Source of the DNA: Lachnospiraceae bacterium
Lineage (GTDB): Bacteria; Bacillota; Clostridia; Lachnospirales; Lachnospiraceae
Direction: 5' to 3'
Length of the DNA: 64,000 bases
Assembly (NCBI GenBank): GCA_016283755.1
Contig: JAEENO010000020.1
Span: 84,156-148,155 of the forward strand
Shown: piece by piece, positions 1 through 8,604 of the stretch
How the letters are laid out: the number at the start of each line of letters is the position of its first letter
How positions within the stretch are numbered: the stretch's first letter is position 1
Notes under the pieces: model-generated
What the model was told of the DNA's origin: nothing
Seen by the model: only the letters and a program-made list of their open reading frames with translations
Databases searched by the model: none
Made by a program: the position numbers and the translations under genes

Positions 1-2405
1 ACTGCAGGTCTATATTCAAATGGAAGTATTATTGTAAAGGTTGTACCGACTTCCAATTCGGAAGCAACCTCTATCGTACCGTCCATCTCTGTAACAATTC
101 TATTTACAAGTGCAAGTCCTAAGCCCGTTCCCGAGTACTTATCCGAGAACATATTGCGTTCCTGCGCAAACGGCTCATAAATCTTTTGTAAAAAGCTCCT
201 GCTCATACCGCAGCCGTTATCCTTAATTGTAATTTTATCCCGACAATTGGTATCGGATATAAAGTTTCTTTCAATCTTAAGGGATACTTTACCGTATTCC
301 CCGGTAAACTTATAAGCATTACTGAGAAGATTCATAAGTACCTGTCTGCATCTTGTCGCATCGGCAAATACCTCGACGTGCTTATTCTGATCTTTTACGT
401 ATTCAATTGAAAAATCTATCTTCTTCTCCGCCATCTGCGGCGCAATAATTTTCTCAACCGTAGACAGTAATTCCGGAGTTCTTATCCAATCTCTGTTAAG
501 TTCAAGCTTACCGCTCTCTATACGGCTCATATCAAGGATATCATTAATAAGTGAAAGAAGGTACGAACTTGAAGTCTCTATATCATTAAGGTTTGACATA
601 ATTGAGGCTCTGTCAATCGTCTTATTCTCTTCAATCTCAGACTGCGCAATCTTCGTCATTCCGATAATAGCATTCATCGGAGTTCTTATCTCATGCGACA
701 TGTTAGACATGAAGTCTGTCTTCGCAGCAACCGCGAATTTGAGCTTTTCATTGGCTGTAATAAGTTCCTCATTCTTCGTGCTTAACTGCTTGGCAAGATA
801 TCTTTTATTCGTGAGGTACAGATAGAAAAGATATAGAATTGCCATGAAAAAAACTGCTATAATAAGAAGCTGCATCGAGTACTTACGAAGGAATGTCGTA
901 AAATCCGCCTTGGATGCTGCAGAAAGCTGATATATCGTAGTTGTCTCAACAAGCGATTCATCGTCAAATGTAACTATACACTTATTAAGAATCGATGAAA
1001 GTACGGAATTATCTGTATTTTTCTCAAACGCAAAGAACATATCACCTGTACCGATATATGCGTTTACGAATTCGACACTCGGGTATTTGCTTCCGATCAA
1101 AACCGATGCAACTCTGTAATCTATATACGCATAACTTATCTTACCGTGAATAAGACTTTCCATGCACTTGTCCATACTTTTAAAATATACAAGCGATGAA
1201 TGTTTGAATTCATTTGTAAGATTTGCTTCAATACTGTTACTCGGTGATACAATTCCGATAACTACCTTACCGTCAAGAGGTACATTTAAGTTACGCCTTT
1301 TTACGAGAAACGCAGTAGTTGACATAACAGGCTCAGACAGGTAATATCCCGGCATAACGGATTCATTCTCAAGAAGAATCATTCCCGATATGAAATCCGC
1401 CTTATGATTCTCATCCGCATTCTTAAAAGTAAGGCCCGTAAGCTCACTTATCATATTAAGGATATCCACCTGGATACCTTTTTCTTCATCATCTTTGACA
1501 GTGTAATACGGCATACCGTTATTATACTGCTGAACATATATCACGGGATTCTGCTTAATGAATTCCGCTTCTTTTCTCGTAAAGTTAGGAACGGCTCCCT
1601 GAAGCTTCTTGCCGAAGTATTTACTGTCAAGTTCGGCTCTGAAGTATGGGTTAACCATCAATATATCAAATAATGCCGAATTAAACGCCTGCATCAATTC
1701 TTCATTTCCCTTATAAGTCATGGCATACAAAGGCTCATTATAGCCTTCATATACACGCTTAAAATACGGTCTTACTCCCATTTCTGTAGAGAAAACCGCA
1801 TCGACGTTACCGGCTCTTAATTCATTATATGCATCAGAAATCGAAGTAAATATAAAAGGACTATAGTTAAATCCATTATCCGAAGCTAATTCATTCAGCA
1901 CATGCTCGCCTATGGAATTCTTAAGATATGCAATTTTCATGTTATTAAACGACTTGAAATCATCGTAATAATAACGGGTATCATCGCTTCTTACATAGAT
2001 TCTGGATGTCTCATATCCAACAATATCATTGGAATAGATAAATCTTTCCGTTCTCTCTTCCACATACGAAGCGTTAAGAACAAGGTCTATCTCATGCTTT
2101 TCAAGCTTTTCAAGTAAAACTGACCACTCGTCAACAACATAATTATATTCCCAGCCTGTCTTTTCAGCAATCTTCTGTAAGAATTCAGGAACGTAACCAT
2201 AGTAACCGGTCTCTGTTTCGGAGAAAAACGCTGACTCATAATTAACAACACCGATATTTACAATCTTCTTGCTGTACCTGGAAAAACCTTCACCCGCAAC
2301 AGCATAACTCGCCATCATGCCGACGCATAATGTAAGCATCGTCACGATGGCAAGTATTGATTTAATATTCACTTCGTTTTTCTTTAACCGAAACAAGAAT
2401 TTCAT
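1..2405 (-). CDS. Sensor (hybrid-type) histidine kinase with periplasmic solute-binding domains, 3' end outside window
   Basis: The reading frame is open from an ATG at 2405 to the window edge (801 codons, no stop), so the C-terminus is missing. After an N-terminal hydrophobic signal/anchor come two bacterial extracellular solute-binding (SBP_bac_3-like) domains (about residues 40-480), one transmembrane helix (about 500-525), a HisKA domain with SHEIRTPMNAIIG (phospho-acceptor His571) and a HATPase_c domain with the N, G1 (DNGCGM) and G2 (GTGLGLAL) boxes. This is the BvgS/EvgS-like layout, in which amino-acid-like ligands are sensed outside the cell. A receiver domain may follow beyond the window; I cannot see it. 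The gene starts 21 bp after the nfnB stop and may be co-transcribed with it. The ligand and partner regulator are unknown. Confidence 0.9.
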   Translation of the reverse strand, partial: MKFLFRLKKNEVNIKSILAIVTMLTLCVGMMASYAVAGEGFSRYSKKIVNIGVVNYESAFFSETETGYYGYVPEFLQKIAEKTGWEYNYVVDEWSVLLEKLEKHEIDLVLNASYVEERTERFIYSNDIVGYETSRIYVRSDDTRYYYDDFKSFNNMKIAYLKNSIGEHVLNELASDNGFNYSPFIFTSISDAYNELRAGNVDAVFSTEMGVRPYFKRVYEGYNEPLYAMTYKGNEELMQAFNSALFDILMVNPYFRAELDSKYFGKKLQGAVPNFTRKEAEFIKQNPVIYVQQYNNGMPYYTVKDDEEKGIQVDILNMISELTGLTFKNADENHKADFISGMILLENESVMPGYYLSEPVMSTTAFLVKRRNLNVPLDGKVVIGIVSPSNSIEANLTNEFKHSSLVYFKSMDKCMESLIHGKISYAYIDYRVASVLIGSKYPSVEFVNAYIGTGDMFFAFEKNTDNSVLSSILNKCIVTFDDESLVETTTIYQLSAASKADFTTFLRKYSMQLLIIAVFFMAILYLFYLYLTNKRYLAKQLSTKNEELITANEKLKFAVAAKTDFMSNMSHEIRTPMNAIIGMTKIAQSEIEENKTIDRASIMSNLNDIETSSSYLLSLINDILDMSRIESGKLELNRDWIRTPELLSTVEKIIAPQMAEKKIDFSIEYVKDQNKHVEVFADATRCRQVLMNLLSNAYKFTGEYGKVSLKIERNFISDTNCRDKITIKDNGCGMSRSFLQKIYEPFAQERNMFSDKYSGTGLGLALVNRIVTEMDGTIEVASELEVGTTFTIILPFEYRPA

Positions 2406-2425
2406 TAACTACTCCGGACTAAGCG

Positions 2426-3817
2426 TTATTTGTTTAAATATTCCATAATGCCTCGGGCTGCCTTCTTACCTGCACCCATGGCAAGTATAACGGTTGCTGC
2501 TCCCGTTACAGCATCACCGCCTGCAAATACTGCAGTCTTCGTTGTCTGTCCGTTGTCTTCTTCTGCGATAATGCATCTTCTCTTATTAACATCAAGACCC
2601 TTGGTTGAATTTGCAATTAGAGGGTTAGGTGATGTTCCGAGCGACATGATAACCATATCTGCTTCAATTTCAAATTCGGAATTCGGAATCTCTATAGGCG
2701 ATCTTCTTCCCGATTCATCAGGCTCGCCAAGTTCCATTCTGATACATCTTATACCCCTAACGAATCCGTTGTCATCAACAAGAATCTCTGTAGGGTTGGT
2801 AAGAAGATTGAATATGATTCCCTCTTCTTTTGCATGATGTACTTCTTCCTTTCTTGCAGGAAGCTCTTCTTCGGAACGTCTGTATACTATTGTGGTTTCA
2901 GCGCCAAGTCTTAATGCCGTTCTGGCAGCATCCATCGCAACGTTACCGCCTCCGACAACTACCGCTTTCTTACCGCGCATTATAGGAGTCTTGTAATCCT
3001 TAAATGCCTTCATTAAGTTATTTCTTGTAAGATACTCGTTAGCTGAGAATACACCCTTGGCATTCTCGCCCGGAATACCCATGAACTTAGGAAGTCCGGC
3101 ACCTGAACCGATAAATACAGCCTTAAATCCTTCCTTCTCCATAAGTTCATCAATAGTAATCGACTTACCGATAACTACGTCTGTTTCTATCTTAACTCCA
3201 AGTTCAAGGAGTTTTTCCACTTCCTTCTTAACGATTTTCTCCTTAGGAAGACGGAATTCAGGAATACCGTATACAAGTACTCCGCCTGCTTCATGTAAGG
3301 CTTCGAAGATTGTTACATCGTAGCCTGCCTTGATAAGGTCTCCCGCACAGGTAAGTCCGGAAGGACCTGAACCGATAACGGCTACCTTAATTCCGTTACT
3401 CTTAACCTTATCTCCGCTCTTGAAACCATGCTCCATTGCATAGTCTGCAACGAATCTCTCGAGTTTACCGATTGCAACCGGTTCGCCTTTAATACCTCTT
3501 ATACACTTGCCTTCACACTGCGTCTCCTGCGGACATACTCTTCCGCATACTGCCGGAAGCGCAGAAGACTCGGAAATAATACGATATGCGCCTTCAAAAT
3601 CGCGCATCTTTACTTTCTCAATAAATCCCGGAATATTAATGGATACCGGGCATCCGCCTACACACATAGGGTTCTTGCAGTTTAAGCATCTTTCAGCTTC
3701 TTTTACTGCTTCTTCTTCATTATATCCCAGGCAAACTTCTTCGAAGTTCGTTGCTCTAACCTTAGGATCCTGCTCTCTTACAGGAACTCTTGTCATCCCA
3801 TCCATATTAATCACCAT
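2426..3817 (-). CDS. nfnB: NADPH-binding large subunit of NfnAB-type transhydrogenase (glutamate synthase small-subunit-like)
   Basis: A flavoprotein of about 463 aa. An N-terminal ferredoxin-like region carries two Cys clusters (CLNCKNPMCVGGCP and CGRVCPQETQCEGKC) for two [4Fe-4S] centres. Next is an FAD Rossmann motif (VIGSGPSGL) and then an NADPH Rossmann motif (VVGGGNVAMD). Such proteins are often annotated as GltA/glutamate synthase small chain. Here the gene directly follows, and overlaps, a ferredoxin-NADP reductase alpha subunit gene, which is the arrangement of the bifurcating NADH-dependent ferredoxin:NADP+ oxidoreductase. The start is either ATG 3817 (11-bp overlap with nfnA) or ATG 3805 (GGTGA seven bases upstream). 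The frame extends upstream to 3931 but that part lies inside nfnA. Expected role: a cytosolic link between NADH, NADPH and ferredoxin pools. Confidence 0.85.
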   Translation of the reverse strand: MVINMDGMTRVPVREQDPKVRATNFEEVCLGYNEEEAVKEAERCLNCKNPMCVGGCPVSINIPGFIEKVKMRDFEGAYRIISESSALPAVCGRVCPQETQCEGKCIRGIKGEPVAIGKLERFVADYAMEHGFKSGDKVKSNGIKVAVIGSGPSGLTCAGDLIKAGYDVTIFEALHEAGGVLVYGIPEFRLPKEKIVKKEVEKLLELGVKIETDVVIGKSITIDELMEKEGFKAVFIGSGAGLPKFMGIPGENAKGVFSANEYLTRNNLMKAFKDYKTPIMRGKKAVVVGGGNVAMDAARTALRLGAETTIVYRRSEEELPARKEEVHHAKEEGIIFNLLTNPTEILVDDNGFVRGIRCIRMELGEPDESGRRSPIEIPNSEFEIEADMVIMSLGTSPNPLIANSTKGLDVNKRRCIIAEEDNGQTTKTAVFAGGDAVTGAATVILAMGAGKKAARGIMEYLNK

Positions 3818-4688
3818 TGCACTGTCCGCATCCGCCGTGATGAGTATCACCTTCACGAAGCTTAAGGAGTGCTCTTCCTTCTTCAGTTTTATATAAACTC
3901 TGTCTTGACATAGACTCATCGAAGTCCACAAGGTGACCGTCGAATTCAGGACCGTCTACACATGCGAACTTAACCTTACCGTCAACGGTAAGACGGCAAG
4001 CACCGCACATTCCGGTACCGTCAACCATAATAGGGTTCATTGATACTATAGTCGGAATATCGTACTTCTTGGTTGTAAGACATGTAAACTTCATCATGAT
4101 AAGCGGACCGATTGCAACACATACATCATAATGCTTGCCTTCGGCAACGAGATCGTCAATAACCTTGGTTACCATACCGCTTCTTCCATAACTTCCGTCA
4201 TCTGTAGTAATGTAAAGATTACCTGCAACCTTCTTCATCTCATCTTCAAGAATAAGAATATCCTTAGTCTTGGCACCTACGATAACATCGCAATCAATGC
4301 CGTGCTCATGAAGATACTTAACCTGCGGATATACAGGCGCTGTTCCTACACCGCCGGCAACAAAGAGTATCTTCTTGCCCCTTGTATTCTCGATATCTGT
4401 AATAAGTTCTGAAGGATTACCTAATGGGCCTACTACATCCGTAAAGGAATCGCCCTTTTCCATCTTAAGCATCTCTTCAGTAGATGCTCCGACAGCCTGA
4501 AATACAATTGTGACTGTCTCTTTTTCCCTATCATAATCACATATTGTAAGCGGTATTCTCTCTCCCTCTTCACCGTGTCTTACAATAAGGAACTGTCCCG
4601 GCAAACATGATGCCGCAACCCTCTTGGCTTTAACAACCATAAGGCAGATGTTTTGATTCAACATAGATTTTTCTATTATCTCAAACAT
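3807..4688 (-). CDS. nfnA: Ferredoxin-NADP+ reductase alpha subunit of NfnAB-type complex
   Basis: About 293 aa. It has an N-terminal FAD-binding barrel (PGQFLIVRHGEEGERIPLTI), an NAD(P)-binding domain with VAGGVGTAPVYPQVKYL, and a C-terminal [2Fe-2S] ligand region (GTGMCGACRLTV ... FACVDGPEF). This is the dihydroorotate-dehydrogenase electron-transfer/NfnS pattern. The start is ATG 4688, with GGGAGG nine bases upstream; the longer upstream frame has no better site. It overlaps the NADPH-binding partner gene, consistent with an obligate heterodimer. Known Nfn complexes couple NADH and reduced ferredoxin oxidation to NADP+ reduction. A SudAB-like sulfide dehydrogenase role is the main alternative. 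Confidence 0.87.
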   Translation of the reverse strand: MFEIIEKSMLNQNICLMVVKAKRVAASCLPGQFLIVRHGEEGERIPLTICDYDREKETVTIVFQAVGASTEEMLKMEKGDSFTDVVGPLGNPSELITDIENTRGKKILFVAGGVGTAPVYPQVKYLHEHGIDCDVIVGAKTKDILILEDEMKKVAGNLYITTDDGSYGRSGMVTKVIDDLVAEGKHYDVCVAIGPLIMMKFTCLTTKKYDIPTIVSMNPIMVDGTGMCGACRLTVDGKVKFACVDGPEFDGHLVDFDESMSRQSLYKTEEGRALLKLREGDTHHGGCGQCNGD

Positions 4689-4714
4689 TATGCCTATCCT
4701 CCCATTCAATTTGT

Positions 4715-5659
4715 CTAATTAAAATATACAAGCTCATCTTCAGGCTTCTCAGCCGGTGTGTACTCTGTTATATATAACACCGGTCCTTTGCCTTTATATT
4801 CGATGGCAAATTCATTCTTTATCTTCGCGGTTAAATTAATCCACGATTTATGTGCAATCTCCTTGGATTTGTCAAATTTCGCTTTAAAACCGATAAACTG
4901 TACGTCTTCAATACAGCAGGTCATGGCAAAACGTCCCGGTACGAACACACCCGGCTTCATCTTATCCGGATTATAGCAAAGCGCTAAGAACTTAACTGTC
5001 TTGCCGTCGTACTTCTTAGGGTTCTCCTGCGCATCCATAAACCAGATAGCATAGTCCATATCGGAAATCTCAATTACGTCCTGATTAATATCAAAAGGTA
5101 ACGGTTCCGGTGTCTCATCAATCGTGCCGTCCTTCTTCTCATATACAATCTGTGCTCTTCTATTGTTGGTCTTAACGGCGGTTCTGAACTTAATCTTAGG
5201 AGTATTCTCATCGGAACGATTGAATATTACCACATCAGATAAGAAAAGTTGCTCCATCATCATGGCTCTCATGTTGGTAAGATAATTATTAAATGTCGTT
5301 GAATCTACCGTTGTAAGAGTCTGTACAAGTTCACATGTCTCAGGAAGCAATCCTTCATTAAAGGGAGCCACTTCCCATGTGCCGTTATACTCTATGAATA
5401 TATTGTCCGGCTTATAATCCTTGATGCACTTATTGATGAATTCCGTATTGAAATTCTCTTTCTCTTCGCACATTACAAGGTCGGTATTCATCTTCTTAAG
5501 TTCATCCGTATCAAATTCCACATCACCATCTTCGCAGCAGATGATTAAGTTCTTATTACCTACTCCGAATCCGTTCTCGATAAGGGTTTCCTTGATAAGA
5601 GATGTCTTACCGCTGTCCATAAAACCGGTAAAAAGATATACCGCAATACTTTCCTGCAT
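4715..5659 (-). CDS. CobW/G3E-like GTPase fused to a DUF1980 (YcgQ/TIGR03943-like) C-terminal domain
   Basis: 314 aa. The N-terminus has a P-loop GFMDSGKTS (residues 12-20), a Walker-B-like IFIEYNGTW and a guanine-specificity-like NRSD, as in G3E GTPases. The usual CxCC metal motif is absent; the equivalent strand reads LIICCEDGD. The last 110 residues or so contain VPGRFAMTCCIEDVQFIGF followed by an LTAKI...YKGKGPVLYITEYTPAEKPE pattern. I recognise this from the C-terminal domain of YcgQ/TIGR03943 proteins, which partner YcgR permeases. The gene lies 13 bp downstream of a His-rich CobW gene, so the two are probably one unit. A metal-handling role is an inference from this neighbourhood. Confidence 0.72.
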   Translation of the reverse strand: MQESIAVYLFTGFMDSGKTSLIKETLIENGFGVGNKNLIICCEDGDVEFDTDELKKMNTDLVMCEEKENFNTEFINKCIKDYKPDNIFIEYNGTWEVAPFNEGLLPETCELVQTLTTVDSTTFNNYLTNMRAMMMEQLFLSDVVIFNRSDENTPKIKFRTAVKTNNRRAQIVYEKKDGTIDETPEPLPFDINQDVIEISDMDYAIWFMDAQENPKKYDGKTVKFLALCYNPDKMKPGVFVPGRFAMTCCIEDVQFIGFKAKFDKSKEIAHKSWINLTAKIKNEFAIEYKGKGPVLYITEYTPAEKPEDELVYFN

Positions 5660-5672
5660 ATCCTACCTCTTC

Positions 5673-6770
5673 TTACATTCCGAATAATTCTTTAATCTCT
5701 GCTTCGTTAACGGAAGTACCGATAACAACAAGACGTCCTGTATAATCAGGTGCTCCGTCACGCATCTCGTAATCACCAGGTACCATATCGAAATAAATCC
5801 ACTTTCCGTCTGTAGCAGGAATCATACCCTTCGCACGAAGGATTGTTGATTCATACTTCTCTGAATTAACAAGCGTATTAAGAGCTTTTTCAACTGTGCT
5901 TCTGTCAAACTTATGCGGAGTCTCGATTCCGATTGAAGTAAATACTTCATCCGCATCATGATGATGGTGATGGTGATGTTCATGCTCCTCGTGGTCATGA
6001 TCGTGATGGCAGCAATGACCGTGCTCATGCTCATGCTCTTCCTCATGGTCATGGTCGTGGTAGCAACAATGCTCATGTTCGTGATCGTGCTCATCATGGT
6101 CATGATGATGATGCTCTTGTTCGTGAGCTTCATGCGCTTCATGTGCTTCCTTCATAAGATCAGCCATAAGATCGCTCTTCTTTTCTACCGCTGCAAGGAT
6201 TGTATCACCCTTAAGCTCATCCCAAGGTGTTGTTATAATTGCCGCATTAGGATTCTTCTCCTTCATGACTTTAACAACTTCCTCAAGCTTAGCGCTATCT
6301 ACTTCCTGAGTTCTTGATAATACGATGGTTGTTGCAAACTCAACCTGGTTATTGAAGAACTCACCGAATGCCTTCATCTGCTTTAATGCCTTATTGGCAT
6401 TAACAACTGTAACAAGCGCATTTAACTTAACAGGAACGCTCTTCTCAACATCAACAACAGATGCCATAACGTCTGAAAGCTTGCCTACACCAGATGGCTC
6501 AACAAGAATTCTGTCAGGATGGAATCTGTCACATACTTCACCGAGGCTCTTGGTAAAATCGCCTACAAGAGAGCAGCATATACATCCCGAATTCATCTCG
6601 GTTATCTCAATTCCGGAATCCTTTAAGAATCCGCCGTCTATTCCGACTTCGCCGTATTCATTCTCGATAAGTACAACCTTCTCTCCTTTAAATACTTCCT
6701 CAAGGAGCTTCTTAATAAGAGTTGTCTTGCCTGCTCCAAGGAAACCGGAGATAATATCAATCTTAGTCAT
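5673..6770 (-). CDS. CobW/G3E-family GTP-dependent metal chaperone with His-rich insert
   Basis: 365 aa from ATG 6770 (AAGGAAG ten bases upstream; a TTG at 6779 is too close to it). P-loop GFLGAGKTT (residues 9-17), metal motif GCICC (C63-x-C65-C66) and a Walker-B-like ILVEPSG are typical of COG0523 proteins, which use GTP to deliver Zn, Co or Ni to client proteins. Residues about 205-275 are a low-complexity His/Asp/Glu run encoded at about 5950-6150, probably a metal-binding reservoir. The CobW C-terminal domain follows. It sits between argS and the CobW-DUF1980 fusion. The metal cannot be told from sequence; no Zur-like box was recognised upstream. Confidence 0.9.
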   Translation of the reverse strand: MTKIDIISGFLGAGKTTLIKKLLEEVFKGEKVVLIENEYGEVGIDGGFLKDSGIEITEMNSGCICCSLVGDFTKSLGEVCDRFHPDRILVEPSGVGKLSDVMASVVDVEKSVPVKLNALVTVVNANKALKQMKAFGEFFNNQVEFATTIVLSRTQEVDSAKLEEVVKVMKEKNPNAAIITTPWDELKGDTILAAVEKKSDLMADLMKEAHEAHEAHEQEHHHHDHDEHDHEHEHCCYHDHDHEEEHEHEHGHCCHHDHDHEEHEHHHHHHHDADEVFTSIGIETPHKFDRSTVEKALNTLVNSEKYESTILRAKGMIPATDGKWIYFDMVPGDYEMRDGAPDYTGRLVVIGTSVNEAEIKELFGM

Positions 6771-6801
6771 TTTAATCAAACTTCCTTTCGTATACTATGT
6801 A

Positions 6802-8571
6802 TTACATTCTGTCAGGTGCTTCGAAACCAAGAAGATCAATCGCGGTCTCTAACACTTCTTTTGTAAGCTTAAGTAAAAGTATGTAACTTGCCTGTCTGTC
6901 AGGATCTTCTTCCGCCATAATATTGGTCTCATGATAGAAATGATTGAAGATATTGGCAAGCTCATAAATATAAGCACATACCTTATGAGGTGCGTATTCA
7001 GCTGCTGCGTTCTCAATCATAGCACCGAATCCCGCAAGTGCAAGCATAAGGTCTTTCTCCGCCTTGGAACCCGGCGGAAGAATCACCTTGCCGTTAGCGC
7101 TTTTACCCGAAGATGCATACTTATTAAGAATCGACTTAATACGAACTATCGAGTAAAGAAGGTAAGGACCTGTGTTGCCCTCAAATGATGTGAATCTGTC
7201 TATATCAAAAACGTAATCTTTCGTAGCCTGATTGGATAAGTCGCCGTATTTTAACGCTGCAAGACCGACTATCTTGGCATTCTTTCTTGCTTCCTCATCG
7301 TCATCGACAGGATGATTGTTCACGATCTTATTGTACATTTCGGTCTCAATATCTTTTAAAAGCTCGGACAGACGCATTACGCCGCCGTCTCTTGTCTTGA
7401 ACGGCTTGCCGTCTTTACCGTTCATTGTACCGAATCCGATATGAACAAGCTTCATATCATCCTTAACGTATCCCGCTTTTTTGACAACACGGAATACCTG
7501 CATAAAATGAAGCTCCTGTCGCTTATCTACAACATATATAATCTCGTCCGGATTCTGATCGTGCACACGCATCATAATTGTTCCGATATCTGTAGTTGCA
7601 TAGAGCGCTGCACCGTCAGACTTTCTGATAAGGCACGGTGGCATCTCTCTCTTGTCAGTCTCTTCCGCAACGTCAACTACAAGCGCTCCGTCGCTTTCGT
7701 GAGCAATGTGTCTATCCTCAAGGTCCTTAATCATATCAGGAATATAAGGCTGGGCATTGCTCTCACCAAGCCAGAGCTCGAAATCAACGTTAAGGTTGCC
7801 GTAGTTAATCTTAAGATCTGCGAATGAAAGCTTTAAGATATGGTCCAGTAAAGCTCTGTAAGCTCTGTTACCCTGTTGCATCTTGCTTGTAACTTCCATT
7901 GCTTCCTGATGATAATCCTCATGCTCCTTGGAATATGCGGATGCGAAAGGATACATTTCTTCAAGATCCGATAATGTAAACGGAGGCTCCGACGGATACT
8001 CTCCCGTATATGCGTCATCAAAATAGCAAAGATCAGGCTTTCTTCTTCTAAGCTCCGTAATAAGAAGACCTATCGGAAGTCCCCAATCTCCGATGTGAAT
8101 ATCACCGTATACCGTATTGCCTGTATATTTAAGAATTCTCTTAATGCTCTCTCCGATAATTGCCGGACGCAAGTGTCCGATGTGGAGCGGCTTTGCTACG
8201 TTAGGTCCACCGTAATCAATAACGATTGTCTTAGGATTCTTATTCTCTTCAAGTCCGAACTTAGGCTCTTTAGCCATAAGATTGATTCTCTCGGCAAGGA
8301 ACTTTTCCGAAAGGTCCATATTAAGGAATCCCGGCTTAACAGACTCTACCTTGGCAAAAACTTCGTTGCCGTTAAGCTTCTCTGCAATCTCATCGGCTAT
8401 CATAAACGGAGCCTTATGTGCTTCCTTTGCACAAGCCATGGCGCCGTTACACTGATATTCGCAAAGGTCAGGTCTATTGGACACTGTTACCTTACCGAAT
8501 GAACTGTCATAACCGCAATCGGCAAAAGCTTGTCCCACCACTGCCGATATCTCATCAAGTAATTTCTTCAT
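6802..8571 (-). CDS. argS: Arginyl-tRNA synthetase
   Basis: 589 aa, a class I aminoacyl-tRNA synthetase charging tRNA-Arg. It shows the N-terminal additional domain, the HIGH signature (PLHIGHLRP, residues 130-133), GFGTMNGKDGKPFKTRDGG in place of a canonical KMSKS, and the DALR-type anticodon-binding end (ANIFNHFYHE...). The length fits the short bacterial ArgRS class. ATG 8571 is preceded by AGGATAT with tight spacing. The gene lies between dapF-like and cobW genes on the same strand; no T-box was recognised upstream. Confidence 0.96.
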   Translation of the reverse strand: MKKLLDEISAVVGQAFADCGYDSSFGKVTVSNRPDLCEYQCNGAMACAKEAHKAPFMIADEIAEKLNGNEVFAKVESVKPGFLNMDLSEKFLAERINLMAKEPKFGLEENKNPKTIVIDYGGPNVAKPLHIGHLRPAIIGESIKRILKYTGNTVYGDIHIGDWGLPIGLLITELRRRKPDLCYFDDAYTGEYPSEPPFTLSDLEEMYPFASAYSKEHEDYHQEAMEVTSKMQQGNRAYRALLDHILKLSFADLKINYGNLNVDFELWLGESNAQPYIPDMIKDLEDRHIAHESDGALVVDVAEETDKREMPPCLIRKSDGAALYATTDIGTIMMRVHDQNPDEIIYVVDKRQELHFMQVFRVVKKAGYVKDDMKLVHIGFGTMNGKDGKPFKTRDGGVMRLSELLKDIETEMYNKIVNNHPVDDDEEARKNAKIVGLAALKYGDLSNQATKDYVFDIDRFTSFEGNTGPYLLYSIVRIKSILNKYASSGKSANGKVILPPGSKAEKDLMLALAGFGAMIENAAAEYAPHKVCAYIYELANIFNHFYHETNIMAEEDPDRQASYILLLKLTKEVLETAIDLLGFEAPDRM

Positions 8572-8604
8572 ATATCCTGTCTACTCCTTCTGACTTTCTT
8601 CACC

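Noticed and set aside
5822-6142. Met/Thr-rich minus-strand frame in the CobW gene
   Set aside because: Alternative frame of the same His codon run; no ribosome site.
5958-6317. Met/Val-rich plus-strand frame opposite the CobW gene
   Set aside because: It is the antisense shadow of the His-rich low-complexity region (ATG/CAT repeats).
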